From: Lachnospiraceae bacterium
GTDB lineage: Bacteria; Bacillota; Clostridia; Lachnospirales; Lachnospiraceae
DNA length: 64,000 bases
Direction of reading: 5' to 3'
NCBI GenBank assembly: GCA_017396145.1
Contig: JAFQMS010000010.1
Span: forward strand, 43,656-107,655
Below are positions 9,277 through 18,497 of this stretch, one piece after another (positions within the stretch are counted from its first letter, which is position 1; the number at the start of each line of letters is the position of its first letter). The notes under the pieces are model-generated. The model was given only the letters and a program-made list of their open reading frames with translations. It was not told the DNA's origin and did no database searches. A program made the position numbers and the translations under genes.

Positions 9277-9981
9277 TTACTGCTTGTAGGCATATTTTGT
9301 TTTGGTAGTCTTAGATTCGAAATCCATAATGTCTGCAAATACAGGGATGTTGTACATCTCAACAAGGTCATCTCCCGGCTTAACTCGTTTGTCGAGAAGT
9401 TCCTTGGCAAGAATACATCCGCAAATAAATACGAAACCGACAAAGGTTCCAAATAAAGTAGTAAGCGGTATGTTTGGTGAAGTAGGCTCCTCAGAATACG
9501 AGGCTTCGTCTACTACTGTTATGCTACCTGATGCAATTATCTCTCTATATTTTTCCATGCACAAATCAACCATGAATGAGGCTATATAATTAGCCATTAC
9601 CGGGTCATTGCATACCACTTTAATCTCCATTACCTCAGTGCTGTTGATAGAAGAAACAGTAATCATTGAGTTGAGTTGTTGTGGAGTGTATTCAATTGCG
9701 CTATCTGAAGCAAGTTCGTTCATAATGGAATCACTTTTGAATATAATAGAACAGGTATTAACAAGTTTTTGAGCGACGGTAATGTCATTGACTGTTGTTG
9801 CTTCCCCGGAAACTGCCTTATTCTCTACATAAAGTTTGGCAGACGAACTGTACTGTTTTGTAATAATTTGAGATGCAATAAAATATGTGATGCATGCGGC
9901 CATTACTGTAACAACAATGATTGCAATGATATGGCGCAGCAAGATATTAATCAGTGATAATAAATCGTATTCTTTTTCCAT
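9277..9981 (-). CDS. CpsC/YwqC-type chain-length/kinase-activator membrane protein (Wzz family)
   Basis: Polysaccharide co-polymerase and activator of the CpsD kinase, 234 residues. A cytoplasmic start (MEKEYDLLSLINILLRH) leads into a first membrane span at about residues 15-38. An extracellular region with QYSSSAKLYVENK follows, then a second span at about residues 172-195 preceded by the Pro-rich EEPTSPNIPLT. The short cytoplasmic tail, which contacts CpsD, ends at residue 234. First gene of the minus-strand cassette, divergent from pulA. AAGGAAAA lies 12 bases before the ATG. Confidence 0.9.
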   Translation of the reverse strand: MEKEYDLLSLINILLRHIIAIIVVTVMAACITYFIASQIITKQYSSSAKLYVENKAVSGEATTVNDITVAQKLVNTCSIIFKSDSIMNELASDSAIEYTPQQLNSMITVSSINSTEVMEIKVVCNDPVMANYIASFMVDLCMEKYREIIASGSITVVDEASYSEEPTSPNIPLTTLFGTFVGFVFICGCILAKELLDKRVKPGDDLVEMYNIPVFADIMDFESKTTKTKYAYKQ

Positions 9982-10091
9982 AATTGCGCTATTTTCCTTG
10001 TAAAATTAAACGAAATGTCTAAAAAAATTATAGTATTTTAAATAATTTATGTCAACACTTAGTTAAGTGTAGTGCAAAACGAAAAAAACTG

Positions 10092-10100
10092 TGATATAAT
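10092..10100 (+). promoter_or_regulatory. Extended -10 promoter for pulA
   Basis: TGATATAAT is a perfect -10 box with the TG extension. No good -35 box is seen 17 bases upstream. It is 43 bases before the pullulanase ATG, in the divergent region shared with cpsC. Confidence 0.6.
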
Positions 10101-10143
10101 AGGCTGAAAGACTATAATTTTAGCCTGGAGGAATGGAATTTTT

Positions 10144-12195
10144 ATGATTATTGAGAACTTGAACAATTGGTCACAACTTTTCAATTCAAAGGAGTTTGAG
10201 AAAGAATATGCATATACAGGCGACGATTTAGGGTGCACATACTCTAAGGATAAGTCGATTTTTAAGGTATGGTCACCAGTGGCCAGTGCCATAATATTAA
10301 ACATTTACGAAGATGGAACAGGGGACAACCTTATTGAAACATTTCCTATGGAAAAAGGTGCCAAAGGGGTGTTTGAAGTTACTGTTAACAAAGACCTTGT
10401 TGGTAAATTTTACACATACTCGGTAACAATAGATAATCTTGAAGAAGTGGACAGAGAAAACCCTGACAACGTGCGTTATGCTTATGTTGAGAATGGGAAG
10501 ACATTTACCAATGAAGTAGTAGACGTTTATGCAAAGGCTGTTGGTGTTAATGGAGAAAGAGGTATGATAGTTGACCTTGCAAACACTAATCCAGTTGGTT
10601 TTGACAGTGATGTTAAGCCGGAACTTAAGTCTTTTGCGGATATGGTAATATACGAGGTTCATGTTAGGGACTTTTCCATGGCAAAATCTTCAGGAATGAA
10701 GAATAAAGGAAAGTTTTTGGCATTTACTGAGCATGGAACAAAGAACGAATATGGAGAGTCCACAGGTGTTGATTATCTTAAGGAATTAGGTGTTACTCAT
10801 GTTCATTTACTTCCGTCCTATGATTATGCCACCGTTGATGAGGCTAAACCAGATATGCCACAGTTTAACTGGGGATATGACCCAAAGAATTATAATGTGC
10901 CAGAGGGCTCATACTCTACGAATCCCTTTGATGGCAGTGTTAGAATAAAAGAATTTAAACAGATGGTTCAGTCCCTTCATAAAGATGGAATTCGAGTGAT
11001 TATGGATGTGGTTTATAATCATACTTATTCAGCTTATGATTCATGTTTTGCGGGCACGGTACCTAATTATTACTACAGAACAGATGGTATGATTAATTCT
11101 AACGGTTCCGGATGCGGTAATGAAACTGCATCAGACAGAGCCATGTTTGGAAAATATCTTATAGATTCAGTTGTTTACTGGGCTAAGGAATATCATGTAG
11201 ATGGTTTCAGATTTGATCTTATGGCGGTTCATGATACAGATACAATGAATCGTTTAAGAGAAGAATTGGACAAGATAGATAAGAGCATAATTATATATGG
11301 TGAAGGCTGGATGGGTGGACCAAGTGTATTACCGTTTGAAAAAGCATGCTTTAAGCAAAATGCTAAGAAGGTTCCACATATTGCCATGTTTAATGATGAT
11401 ATAAGAGATGTTATCAAAGGAAGTGTTATGGATCCGGAGGTGGCAGGCTTTGTTAATGGGGAACTTGATACCAGTGATGAAAAAGTAGATATGCTCATGA
11501 ATAAAATGAGATTTGCAGTTACAGGTGCATGTGGACATTCTCAGGTAAAACTTACAGATGAAATGAATGGTTTATTACCACGCCCTTGGGCATCTTCTCC
11601 AATGCAAAGTATTAACTATGTATCAGCCCATGATAACTGGACATTGTGGGATAAGTTTATGCTTACAATAAAGGATAAGCCTGTAGACTTTGTTATGCGT
11701 GCTAATAAGATGGCTGCGGCAATATATATGACTGCTCAGGGAATTCCTTTCTTCCAGGCGGGTGAAGAGATTGGACGCTCTAAACCTATGGGAGATGGAG
11801 AATATGATGAGAACAGTTATAAATCACCTGATAGCGTAAATCAGATTGACTGGAACAAAGTTCATCATAATAAAGAGTTGCTTGATTGTTACAAAGCGCT
11901 TATTCGCCTAAGAAAAGAATACAAGGCGTTTTGTATGACAACTGCAAAAGAGGTTGAAGACAATATTACATTTATTGAAGGCCTTGGCCAAAAAGTAATG
12001 GCTTATGAACTTAAAAAAGATGAGGAACACTTATATGTAGTGTTTAATGGTAGTGAGGACGCTGTAGAGATTACGCTTCCACAGGGAACTAAGGGATGGA
12101 AGATGGTATTTGAAACAGGGGAAAGCAAAGTAAATGATAATGTGTTGGTATGTGATGGTTTTTCATGTACTATTTTATCTGATGAAGGAAGATAA
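10144..12195 (+). CDS. pulA: Type I pullulanase (GH13 alpha-1,6-glucan debranching enzyme)
   Basis: Hydrolyses alpha-1,6 branch bonds of pullulan, starch or glycogen fragments. An N-terminal CBM48-like domain (about residues 28-125, FKVWSPVASAI) precedes the GH13 barrel. The type I signature YDPKNYNVPEGSYS is at about residues 245-258. Catalytic residues are visible: nucleophile Asp358 in FRFDLM, acid Glu387 in YGEGW, and Asp497 in SAHDNW. There is no signal peptide, so it acts in the cytoplasm, probably on stored glycogen or imported maltodextrins. At 683 residues it has the usual length. GGAGGA precedes the ATG. Confidence 0.93.
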   Translation: MIIENLNNWSQLFNSKEFEKEYAYTGDDLGCTYSKDKSIFKVWSPVASAIILNIYEDGTGDNLIETFPMEKGAKGVFEVTVNKDLVGKFYTYSVTIDNLEEVDRENPDNVRYAYVENGKTFTNEVVDVYAKAVGVNGERGMIVDLANTNPVGFDSDVKPELKSFADMVIYEVHVRDFSMAKSSGMKNKGKFLAFTEHGTKNEYGESTGVDYLKELGVTHVHLLPSYDYATVDEAKPDMPQFNWGYDPKNYNVPEGSYSTNPFDGSVRIKEFKQMVQSLHKDGIRVIMDVVYNHTYSAYDSCFAGTVPNYYYRTDGMINSNGSGCGNETASDRAMFGKYLIDSVVYWAKEYHVDGFRFDLMAVHDTDTMNRLREELDKIDKSIIIYGEGWMGGPSVLPFEKACFKQNAKKVPHIAMFNDDIRDVIKGSVMDPEVAGFVNGELDTSDEKVDMLMNKMRFAVTGACGHSQVKLTDEMNGLLPRPWASSPMQSINYVSAHDNWTLWDKFMLTIKDKPVDFVMRANKMAAAIYMTAQGIPFFQAGEEIGRSKPMGDGEYDENSYKSPDSVNQIDWNKVHHNKELLDCYKALIRLRKEYKAFCMTTAKEVEDNITFIEGLGQKVMAYELKKDEEHLYVVFNGSEDAVEITLPQGTKGWKMVFETGESKVNDNVLVCDGFSCTILSDEGR

Positions 12196-12200
12196 AGACT

Positions 12201-14252
12201 ATGAAGAATAAGACAACAAAGGGAATTGTAAAATTATACTTAAGATGGCCATTTTATATTGGACTTATATTCGTTATAATAAGTGGATGCTGTTATTTCC
12301 TTGACAAAAGAGCGGGAATGTTGACATCTTTGGCCGTTGTAGTATATATGTTTGCCAGTTTTATTGTCTATAGAGTAAAAGGTCCTAAAGTTATCAATTC
12401 CATAATGAAGTATTCTGCTAACTATGACACAGTGCAAAATAGGCTTTTAAAGGAAATGGTTACACCTTATGCTGTTTTGGATAAGGATGGTGCAATGCTT
12501 TGGGCCAATGGAGAATTCTTAGACATAATTGGTTATGATAAGGGAGCTAAAAAATCTATAAGCAGTATATTCCCTGAATTAAAAAGTGATGTATTCCCGC
12601 AAAATGGCTTAGATAGTGAAGTTCATATTGAACATAATGATGTAAGTTATAAAATTCTAATGAGAGACATAAACATTGAAGATTTATTCAATGATGTGGA
12701 AGCTATGTGGGATGGGGAAGAAAAGGTAAGCAATAATAGATTTATTGCCATGTATCTATATGACGAAACAGAGATTAAACGATATATTAAAGAGAATAAC
12801 GAGCAAAAGACAGTTATAGCCCTTTTGTATATTGATAACTATGAAGAAGCATTAGAGAGTGTGGATGAAGTAAGGCGTTCTCTTTTGGTGGCATTAATAG
12901 AGAGAAAGATTAATAAGTATCTTCAGAATATGGATGCCATAGTTAAGCGTCTTGAAAAGGATAAATATGTTGTTGTATTTAAAAAGAAGTATCTTACAGA
13001 CCTTCAGGAGAATAGATTTGACCTTCTTGATGAGGTAAGAACCATCAATGTTGGTAATGAACTTTCAGTAACACTAAGTATGGGTATAGGAGTAGATGCA
13101 CCTACATTACAAGAGGGGTACGAATATGCCCGTGCAGCAATCGACCTTGCGTTAGGTCGAGGAGGAGATCAGGTAGTAATAAAGAATAACGAAAAATTGC
13201 TTTATTATGGTGGTAAGAGTGTGCAAATTGAGAAGGCTACAAGGGTTAAAGCCAGAGTTAAGGCACATGCTTTAAAAGAAATAGTAGAGGCAAAGGATGA
13301 GGTAATGGTAATGGGACATTCCATAGGAGATGTAGACTGTTTTGGTGCGTCTGTAGGAATGTATCGAATAGCCAAAGCCCTTGGTAAAAAGGCTTATATT
13401 GTTCTTGATAATGTAACCACATCCTTAAGACCAATGCTTGAAAGAGTGAAAAGTGACCCTGAATATGGCGAGGATGCCATTATTGATAATGAAAAAGCCT
13501 TAGAATTAATAACAGCTAACACTGTTTTGATAGTGGTAGATGTTAACAAGCCAAACTATACTGAATGTCCAAAACTTTTAGAAAAAACTAAGAATATTAT
13601 TGTATTGGATCACCATAGACAGACAGGGGAACAGATTGAAAATGCGGTTCTTTCATATGTGGAGCCATTTGCGTCATCTGCCTGTGAGATGGTTGCTGAA
13701 GTATTACAGTATATTGGAAATGGACTAAAGTTAAAACCAGCAGAAGCGGATGCAATGTATGCCGGTGTAATGATAGATACAGACGGTTTTCAAAATAAAA
13801 CAGGTGTGAGAACATTTGAGGCAGCGGCGTTTTTAAAGAGAAATGGTGCTGATGTTATGAGAATTCGTAAAGCCATGAGAACTGATATGAAGGAATATCA
13901 GATAAAGGCGGAGGCAGTCAAGAATGCAGAGATATTTAGTGAGCATTTTGCTATAACAAAGTGTGAAGCAAAGGGACTAGAAAGTCCAACAGTAGTTGGA
14001 GCACAGGTTGCGAATGAACTCTTAGATATATCAGGAGTAAAGGCATCATTTGTCCTCACTGAATACAATGAAAAGATATATATAAGTGCTCGTTCTATTG
14101 ATGAAGTAAATGTGCAGATAATTATGGAGAAGTTTGGCGGTGGTGGACATATGAGTATAGCCGGTGCCCAAATGGAACTTAGACCAATAGAGGATGCAAA
14201 GAGAATACTCAAACTAAAAGTAGTAGAAATGTTAGAAAATGGAGAGATATAG
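12201..14252 (+). CDS. gdpP: GdpP/YybT-type cyclic-di-AMP phosphodiesterase
   Basis: Membrane-bound enzyme that degrades c-di-AMP to pApA and thereby tunes potassium balance and wall stress. Two membrane spans lie at about residues 15-57. A PAS-like domain (about 75-150, PYAVLDKDGAMLWAN) follows, then a degenerate GGDEF domain (about 195-340), then the DHH/DHHA1 phosphodiesterase. Visible motifs are MGHSIGDVDCFG near residue 370 (metal-binding Asp pair), VLDHHRQTG near 468, and FGGGGHMSIAGA near 645. At 683 residues it is slightly longer than the Bacillus enzyme. It is followed by rplI and dnaB, the same order as in Bacillus. Confidence 0.92.
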   Translation: MKNKTTKGIVKLYLRWPFYIGLIFVIISGCCYFLDKRAGMLTSLAVVVYMFASFIVYRVKGPKVINSIMKYSANYDTVQNRLLKEMVTPYAVLDKDGAMLWANGEFLDIIGYDKGAKKSISSIFPELKSDVFPQNGLDSEVHIEHNDVSYKILMRDINIEDLFNDVEAMWDGEEKVSNNRFIAMYLYDETEIKRYIKENNEQKTVIALLYIDNYEEALESVDEVRRSLLVALIERKINKYLQNMDAIVKRLEKDKYVVVFKKKYLTDLQENRFDLLDEVRTINVGNELSVTLSMGIGVDAPTLQEGYEYARAAIDLALGRGGDQVVIKNNEKLLYYGGKSVQIEKATRVKARVKAHALKEIVEAKDEVMVMGHSIGDVDCFGASVGMYRIAKALGKKAYIVLDNVTTSLRPMLERVKSDPEYGEDAIIDNEKALELITANTVLIVVDVNKPNYTECPKLLEKTKNIIVLDHHRQTGEQIENAVLSYVEPFASSACEMVAEVLQYIGNGLKLKPAEADAMYAGVMIDTDGFQNKTGVRTFEAAAFLKRNGADVMRIRKAMRTDMKEYQIKAEAVKNAEIFSEHFAITKCEAKGLESPTVVGAQVANELLDISGVKASFVLTEYNEKIYISARSIDEVNVQIIMEKFGGGGHMSIAGAQMELRPIEDAKRILKLKVVEMLENGEI

Positions 14253-14300
14253 TGCTTTTGACAAGACGTAAAGCGTAAAGACACTGTAGAAAGGAGCAAT

Positions 14301-14750
14301 ATGGAAGTAATTTTATTGCAAGATGTAAAAAGCCTTGGAAAAGAAGGAGATATTGTTAAGGTAAATGACGGATACGCAAGAAACTTTATTTTGCCTAAAA
14401 AACTTGTTGTGGAAGCCAATGCTAAAAACCTTAATGATTTAAAGATTAAAAAAGAAAAGGAAGCAAAAATTGCCAAGGAAATATATGAACAGGCAAAGGC
14501 TTTGGGAGAGGCTATTGAAAAAGAGAGTGTTACCGTAAAAATGAAACTTGGTAAAGATGGTCGTTCATTTGGCTCAGTATCCACAAAAGAGATAGCACAA
14601 GCGGCTAAGGAACAATTAGGAAGAGATATTGATAAGAAAAAGATGGCTCTTGATGTACCAATTAAAACATTGGGCGTTTATAATGTGACAATTAAACTTC
14701 ACCCAAAGGTTACAACAACTCTTAAAGTAAAAGTAGAGCAGATGAATTAG
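14301..14750 (+). CDS. rplI: 50S ribosomal protein L9
   Basis: 149-residue L9 with the canonical start [19 protein letters not shown] and the [10 protein letters not shown] motif of the N-terminal rRNA-binding domain. A long connecting helix rich in Lys/Glu follows, then the C-terminal domain with [26 protein letters not shown] precedes the ATG. It sits between gdpP and dnaB, 48 and 14 bases away, as a conserved Firmicutes trio. Confidence 0.97.
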   Translation: MEVILLQDVKSLGKEGDIVKVNDGYARNFILPKKLVVEANAKNLNDLKIKKEKEAKIAKEIYEQAKALGEAIEKESVTVKMKLGKDGRSFGSVSTKEIAQAAKEQLGRDIDKKKMALDVPIKTLGVYNVTIKLHPKVTTTLKVKVEQMN

Positions 14751-14764
14751 GATGGGAAAAGCTA

Positions 14765-16093
14765 ATGGATGAGGCATTAATAAAAAAAGTACAACCAAAT
14801 AATTTAGAGGCAGAGCAATCAGTTATAGGTTCTATGATAATGGAAACTGAGGCTATTAATACCGCAGCGGAGATTTTAAATAAAGATGATTTTTATCATA
14901 AGCAATTGGGAATAATCTTCCAGGCAATGGTAGACCTTCATAACGAGGGTAAGCCTACAGACCTAGTAACACTGCAAAACAAACTTAAAGGAATGGAGTT
15001 GCCACCAGAGTATTGTGAAACAGAATTTATTAGTAATCTGGTAATGGCGGTGCCTACTTCTGCCAACGTGGAAAGTTATGCTAAAATCGTAAAGGATAAA
15101 GCGATTCTTAGAAGGCTCATTAAAACTAATGATGAAATTAATAATATGTGTTATCTGGGTAAGGATAATGTTGATAAGATATTAGATAGAGCTGAAAAGG
15201 ATGTTTTTGATGTTGTTAGCAAACGAGGAAGTGGCGAGTTTGAGAGCATTAAAGATATAGTTATTCGTTCTCTTGAGAGTATAGAAGCAGCAGCGAAAAA
15301 TAAGGGTGGTGTAACAGGTGTTGCAACAGGATTTTTGGATTTGGATTACAAAACTGCAGGATTTCAAAGATCGGATTTAATCCTTATTGCTGCCAGACCA
15401 TCTATGGGTAAGACAGCCTTTGTATTAAATCTTGCAGAATATGTGGCTGTTAAGTCAAAGATTGCAACAGCTATCTTTAGTTTGGAAATGTCAAAAGACC
15501 AGTTGGTTAAGCGTATTCTTTCCATGAATTCGAGAGTGGATGCACAAGTAATAAGGACGGGGGGATTAAATGATGAAGAATGGGGAGCACTTATTGAAGG
15601 TGCAAAAGCAATAGGAGAATCGAAACTACTATTAGATGATACACCATCTATCTCCATTGGAGAATTAAGAAGCAAATGTAGAAAGTTTAAGTTAGAACAT
15701 AACTTGGGCTTAATAATAATAGACTATCTTCAGTTAATGACGGGGGATAAGAAAACCGATTCAAGGCAACAGGAAGTTTCGGATATTTCAAGAGCTCTTA
15801 AGGCTTTAGCAAGGGAATTGGATGTGCCGGTAGTGGCGCTGTCCCAACTTAGCCGCCAAGTAGAGCAGCGTCCGGATAAGCGCCCAATGCTCTCTGACCT
15901 TAGAGAATCAGGAGCGATTGAGCAGGATGCGGACGTAGTAATGTTTATATATAGGGATGATTATTATAATAAAGCAAGTGAAGAAAAAGGAGTAGCAGAG
16001 ATTATAATAGGTAAGCAAAGAAACGGTCCTACAGGAACTGTCAAACTTAAATGGCAGGCAGAACTTACCAGATTTGCCAACCTCGCTCACTAA
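14765..16093 (+). CDS. dnaB: Replicative DNA helicase DnaB
   Basis: Hexameric 5'-3' helicase that unwinds DNA at the replication fork (DnaC in Bacillus naming). The N-terminal DnaB domain begins with QPNNLEAEQSVIGSMI. The C-terminal RecA-like ATPase has Walker A ARPSMGKTAF, Walker B LGLIIIDYLQLM, and the DnaB4 region DVPVVALSQLSRQVEQR followed by LSDLRESGAIEQDADV. The length of 442 residues is normal and no intein is seen. It is the last gene of its strand run. The stop is 14 bases from the end of the converging unknown gene, so little room is left for a separate terminator. Confidence 0.97.
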   Translation: MDEALIKKVQPNNLEAEQSVIGSMIMETEAINTAAEILNKDDFYHKQLGIIFQAMVDLHNEGKPTDLVTLQNKLKGMELPPEYCETEFISNLVMAVPTSANVESYAKIVKDKAILRRLIKTNDEINNMCYLGKDNVDKILDRAEKDVFDVVSKRGSGEFESIKDIVIRSLESIEAAAKNKGGVTGVATGFLDLDYKTAGFQRSDLILIAARPSMGKTAFVLNLAEYVAVKSKIATAIFSLEMSKDQLVKRILSMNSRVDAQVIRTGGLNDEEWGALIEGAKAIGESKLLLDDTPSISIGELRSKCRKFKLEHNLGLIIIDYLQLMTGDKKTDSRQQEVSDISRALKALARELDVPVVALSQLSRQVEQRPDKRPMLSDLRESGAIEQDADVVMFIYRDDYYNKASEEKGVAEIIIGKQRNGPTGTVKLKWQAELTRFANLAH

Positions 16094-16107
16094 ATACATA
16101 TTAATAA

Positions 16108-16746
16108 TTAGCTTGTCTTAAAACTTGTTAAGGGAACACAAGCAGAGTTAGACCGATTTTTCTTAGAGTTTCTATGGAAAATCGGTTTATTATTGGAATT
16201 AAGTAATGATTTATACTCTTGAACAATGTTCTCGAGGGCTGTTATTCTTAGGTCTTGTTCAGCCTTAATTGAGAGTATGTGCATGTTGATTTCCTTAGAA
16301 ACTGCCAGTGCAACCGCCTTTGCAAGTTGGCGGCTTATATCTTCAAAACTTTTGTTTACAGAGAATTCCACGAGGTTTCCAAAGGGCTTATCGGTACCCT
16401 CGGGAAGAGATTCTTCTTGGTGTACAGATATTTCGGAATAATTCACATCTGGATCTTCGCTTTCTTTTGCAGTGTTATCTGATGTTGTATCCAAATGCGT
16501 CTCGTATTGTGAATTATCTTCGGCTACAGACGAAAACAGATTTTCGTCAAGGCGAGATTTTAATAGTACTAATCCCTCGTGATTAAGAGTGCTTATTTTA
16601 TCCATAAAAGGAATAAGCAGTTTTATCTGTTCGGTAGAAAATCCTGCATCTATAAGTCCTAGCAATTCGTTAGAAGAAAATGCAGTATCAGTCATATATG
16701 TAGGTTCTTCGTGGGTTTTAGTTTCTTTTAATTGATTATTTGACAT
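16108..16746 (-). CDS. Hypothetical protein, unrecognised
   Basis: A 212-residue soluble protein that I do not recognise. The N-terminal third has a short helical region, LLGLIDAGFSTEQIKLLIPFMDK, resembling small UBA-like or helix-hairpin segments. The middle (about residues 75-125) is acidic, Ser/Asp/Glu-rich and probably disordered. Residues 130-180 are predicted helical and may form a coiled coil. The C-terminus is Asn/Ser/Arg-rich and basic. No signal peptide or membrane span. AGGGAA lies before the start. It converges on dnaB with a 14-base gap. A DNA-related role would be guesswork. Confidence 0.65.
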   Translation of the reverse strand: MSNNQLKETKTHEEPTYMTDTAFSSNELLGLIDAGFSTEQIKLLIPFMDKISTLNHEGLVLLKSRLDENLFSSVAEDNSQYETHLDTTSDNTAKESEDPDVNYSEISVHQEESLPEGTDKPFGNLVEFSVNKSFEDISRQLAKAVALAVSKEINMHILSIKAEQDLRITALENIVQEYKSLLNSNNKPIFHRNSKKNRSNSACVPLTSFKTS

Positions 16747-16892
16747 AGTATTCCCTCATTTCTGCGTAAATACGCTATTAATTATGGATTAATATTAATG
16801 GGATTTGTTGATATTTGCAAGAAAAAACGGTCGCATATTTCGCCAAAATGTGAGAAGAGTGTAGACAAATAAGGAAGAGAAGAGAATTAAAC

Positions 16893-16930
16893 AAGGCGCT
16901 TTTAGGAATGTTAATCCATAAAAGCGCCTT
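16893..16930 (-). terminator. Terminator of the ferredoxin gene
   Basis: AAGGCGCTTTTA and TAAAAGCGCCTT form a perfect 12-bp stem with a 14-base loop. On the minus strand it is followed by GTTTAATTCTCTTC. The region 16747-16892 upstream of it holds no gene. Confidence 0.85.
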
Positions 16931-16966
16931 CTTAATATGCATATTAAATAATAAAATATGTTAAGA

Positions 16967-17137
16967 TTAAGCTTCTTTGATAGCTCCTGCTGGGCAAGTA
17001 GATTCACAAGCGCCACAGCCTAAACAAGCGTCAGCATCAATAACGTATTTTGAATCACCTTCGCTGATTGCGCCAACTGGACATTCTCCAGCACAAGCAC
17101 CACAACTTAAGCATTCATCAGAAATTACATATGCCAT
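16967..17137 (-). CDS. Clostridial-type 2[4Fe-4S] ferredoxin
   Basis: A 56-residue small electron carrier. The protein begins MAYVISDECLSCGACAGECP and contains a second cluster motif, CLGCGACESTCPAGAI, so both CxxCxxCxxxCP motifs with all eight Cys are present. The two halves are about 29 residues apart, as in the classic clostridial ferredoxin. The start has an AGGAGG (complement of 17146-17151) at good distance. It carries electrons at low potential between, for example, pyruvate:ferredoxin oxidoreductase, hydrogenase and Rnf. It is a single-gene unit with its own promoter and terminator. Confidence 0.96.
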   Translation of the reverse strand: MAYVISDECLSCGACAGECPVGAISEGDSKYVIDADACLGCGACESTCPAGAIKEA

Positions 17138-17173
17138 GTTCTCGTCCTCCTTATATATTAAAAAGATATGTAT

Positions 17174-17202
17174 ATTTTAATATATTTTGGGGTAAATTAC
17201 AA
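17174..17202 (-). promoter_or_regulatory. Promoter for the ferredoxin gene
   Basis: On the minus strand TTGTAA (complement of 17197-17202), 17 bases, TAAAAT (complement of 17174-17179). It lies 37 bases upstream of the ferredoxin ATG. Confidence 0.55.
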
Positions 17203-17224
17203 TACAATAGGGAAAAGTTTATGT

Positions 17225-17254
17225 CTTGACGATATTTGGTATATGGCTTATAAT
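17225..17254 (+). promoter_or_regulatory. Promoter for the DUF1858 gene
   Basis: TTGACG (17225-17230), 18 bases, TATAAT (17249-17254). It lies 50 bases upstream of the DUF1858 ATG and is divergent from the ferredoxin promoter. Confidence 0.75.
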
Positions 17255-17304
17255 TACAAATGTTTATGAAAAGTAACATATCTTGAAAGGATAGGAGTTA
17301 AGTT

Positions 17305-17505
17305 ATGGCAAAGATAACAAAGGAAACTTTAATTGGAGAATTAATAAATATTGATGCAAAGGTTATTCCAGTATTAATCGAAGCTGGAATGCACTGCTTT
17401 GGATGTCCATCAGCACAGATGGAGACAATCGAAGAGGCTGCTTTAGTTCACGGACTTGATGCAGACAAACTTGTTGAAGACCTTAATGCAGTGTTAGAGG
17501 CTTAA
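17305..17505 (+). CDS. DUF1858 domain protein
   Basis: A 66-residue protein that consists only of the DUF1858 domain, also found at the N-terminus of hybrid-cluster-associated and ScdA/iron-sulfur repair-like proteins. The signature is the helix GELINIDAKVIPVLIEAGMHC followed by FGCPSAQMETIEEAA, giving a CxxxC-like pair (Cys at about residues 32 and 35). It may have a redox or cofactor-related role, but no function is established. GGAG precedes the ATG. It has its own strong promoter and stands divergent to the ferredoxin gene, a suggestive but not conclusive redox context. Confidence 0.88.
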   Translation: MAKITKETLIGELINIDAKVIPVLIEAGMHCFGCPSAQMETIEEAALVHGLDADKLVEDLNAVLEA

Positions 17506-17567
17506 AAAACGAAACAGCAATAAATCATCTTGCTATTTTCAAAGAAAATTAAATTATAAAATAAAAT

Positions 17568-17630
17568 ACCCCCATGTACATTTTCGAACGCATTCGCTGT
17601 GAAACTAATTAAGAAAATGTATATGGGGGT
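17568..17630 (-). terminator. Terminator between DUF1858 gene and mecA
   Basis: ACCCCCATGTACATTTTC (17568-17585) pairs with the complementary arm at 17613-17630 with one mismatch around a 27-base loop. On the minus strand the stem runs into a T-rich stretch (complement of 17546-17567), so it ends mecA transcripts. It may also stop transcripts from the DUF1858 side. Confidence 0.8.
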
Positions 17631-17639
17631 CCTTATATC

Positions 17640-18434
17640 CTACAACTTTGCCAAAGTGGAAATTGCATCACCTGTTATAACAGGTTGAAGGTGCTCGTTT
17701 ATGAAATCCATTGTTGCGTAAGTTGTCCTTTCTGGAACACCGTATTCAGATAATATTCCGCACACTCGATTAAAAACATCTGCATTGCTGGCTGATGGCT
17801 TGAGTAACAGAAAATATCTATTCATATCTGGTGACTTGTAAAGGTCGCTCTCACCCTTATAATATGGACACACAATAGCGGTTGTCTTAATTACTGTATC
17901 AAGAGAGTTAAATAGATATAGTCTATAGTGAGGAATAACTGGTGCATCCTCAGAAGGTTTATTAGTAACATTATTCTTTGACGCGGATTCAGCCTTTTTG
18001 CTGGCTTCCTTTTGAAGTTCACCGGCTTTACTTATCATATCTGTAAGTTTCTCGAAACAATTTAATATATCTTCTTTGCGAGAAAGGTCAATTACAGGCT
18101 GTGGAGAAACTAAGTCTCCATCATCTTCATCTATATCCCCGTCTAGACTTTTAGTGAATTTGGAAAAACGGGTATCTAATTCTTCTGGGTCATCTACCTT
18201 AGTTACAACAAGTACTAAGCATTCTCCAGCCACTGGTATTGCTTCTATCATAAGAGGAATATCTTCAGCCTCAAATCCAAGTTCATAGGATGCTTGTTGC
18301 ATCATTTCTCGAAATAAAGCCTTAGCTTTTTCGCTGCCATATGCTAACTCGGATATTTTTAATTGTCTTTCTGCAAGATCTTTTTTATAAAGGGTGCAAC
18401 GAATCTGTTTATCGTTTATTCTTTCTATCTTCAT
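17640..18434 (-). CDS. mecA: Adaptor protein MecA
   Basis: Adaptor that delivers substrates to the ClpC-ClpP protease. The N-terminal substrate-binding domain starts MKIERINDKQIRCTLYKKDL, with FREMMQQASYELGFE following. An acidic Ser/Lys-rich linker covers about residues 100-165. The C-terminal ClpC-binding domain (about 165-264) has LYLFNSLDTVIKTTAI and YYLFLLKPS-like strands. At 264 residues it is slightly longer than Bacillus MecA because of the linker. It has a near-consensus promoter of its own and a strong terminator. Confidence 0.92.
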   Translation of the reverse strand: MKIERINDKQIRCTLYKKDLAERQLKISELAYGSEKAKALFREMMQQASYELGFEAEDIPLMIEAIPVAGECLVLVVTKVDDPEELDTRFSKFTKSLDGDIDEDDGDLVSPQPVIDLSRKEDILNCFEKLTDMISKAGELQKEASKKAESASKNNVTNKPSEDAPVIPHYRLYLFNSLDTVIKTTAIVCPYYKGESDLYKSPDMNRYFLLLKPSASNADVFNRVCGILSEYGVPERTTYATMDFINEHLQPVITGDAISTLAKL

Positions 18435-18497
18435 ATAATCACATCCTTTTCTAATCTTGAACTAATTATTAAAATGGTATTTTTGTAAGTGAAAAAT

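Noticed and set aside
13898-14584. A 228-residue minus-strand reading frame over gdpP and rplI
   Set aside because: It is antisense to two well-recognised genes, and its amino acid composition is of shadow type.
16977-17180. A 67-residue plus-strand protein over the ferredoxin region
   Set aside because: It is the antisense of the ferredoxin; both cluster motifs and the ribosome site are on the minus strand.
17514-17545. A separate terminator of the DUF1858 gene
   Set aside because: AGCAA/TTGCT gives only a 5-bp stem with a short T tract; the large stem further on is a better candidate for both sides.
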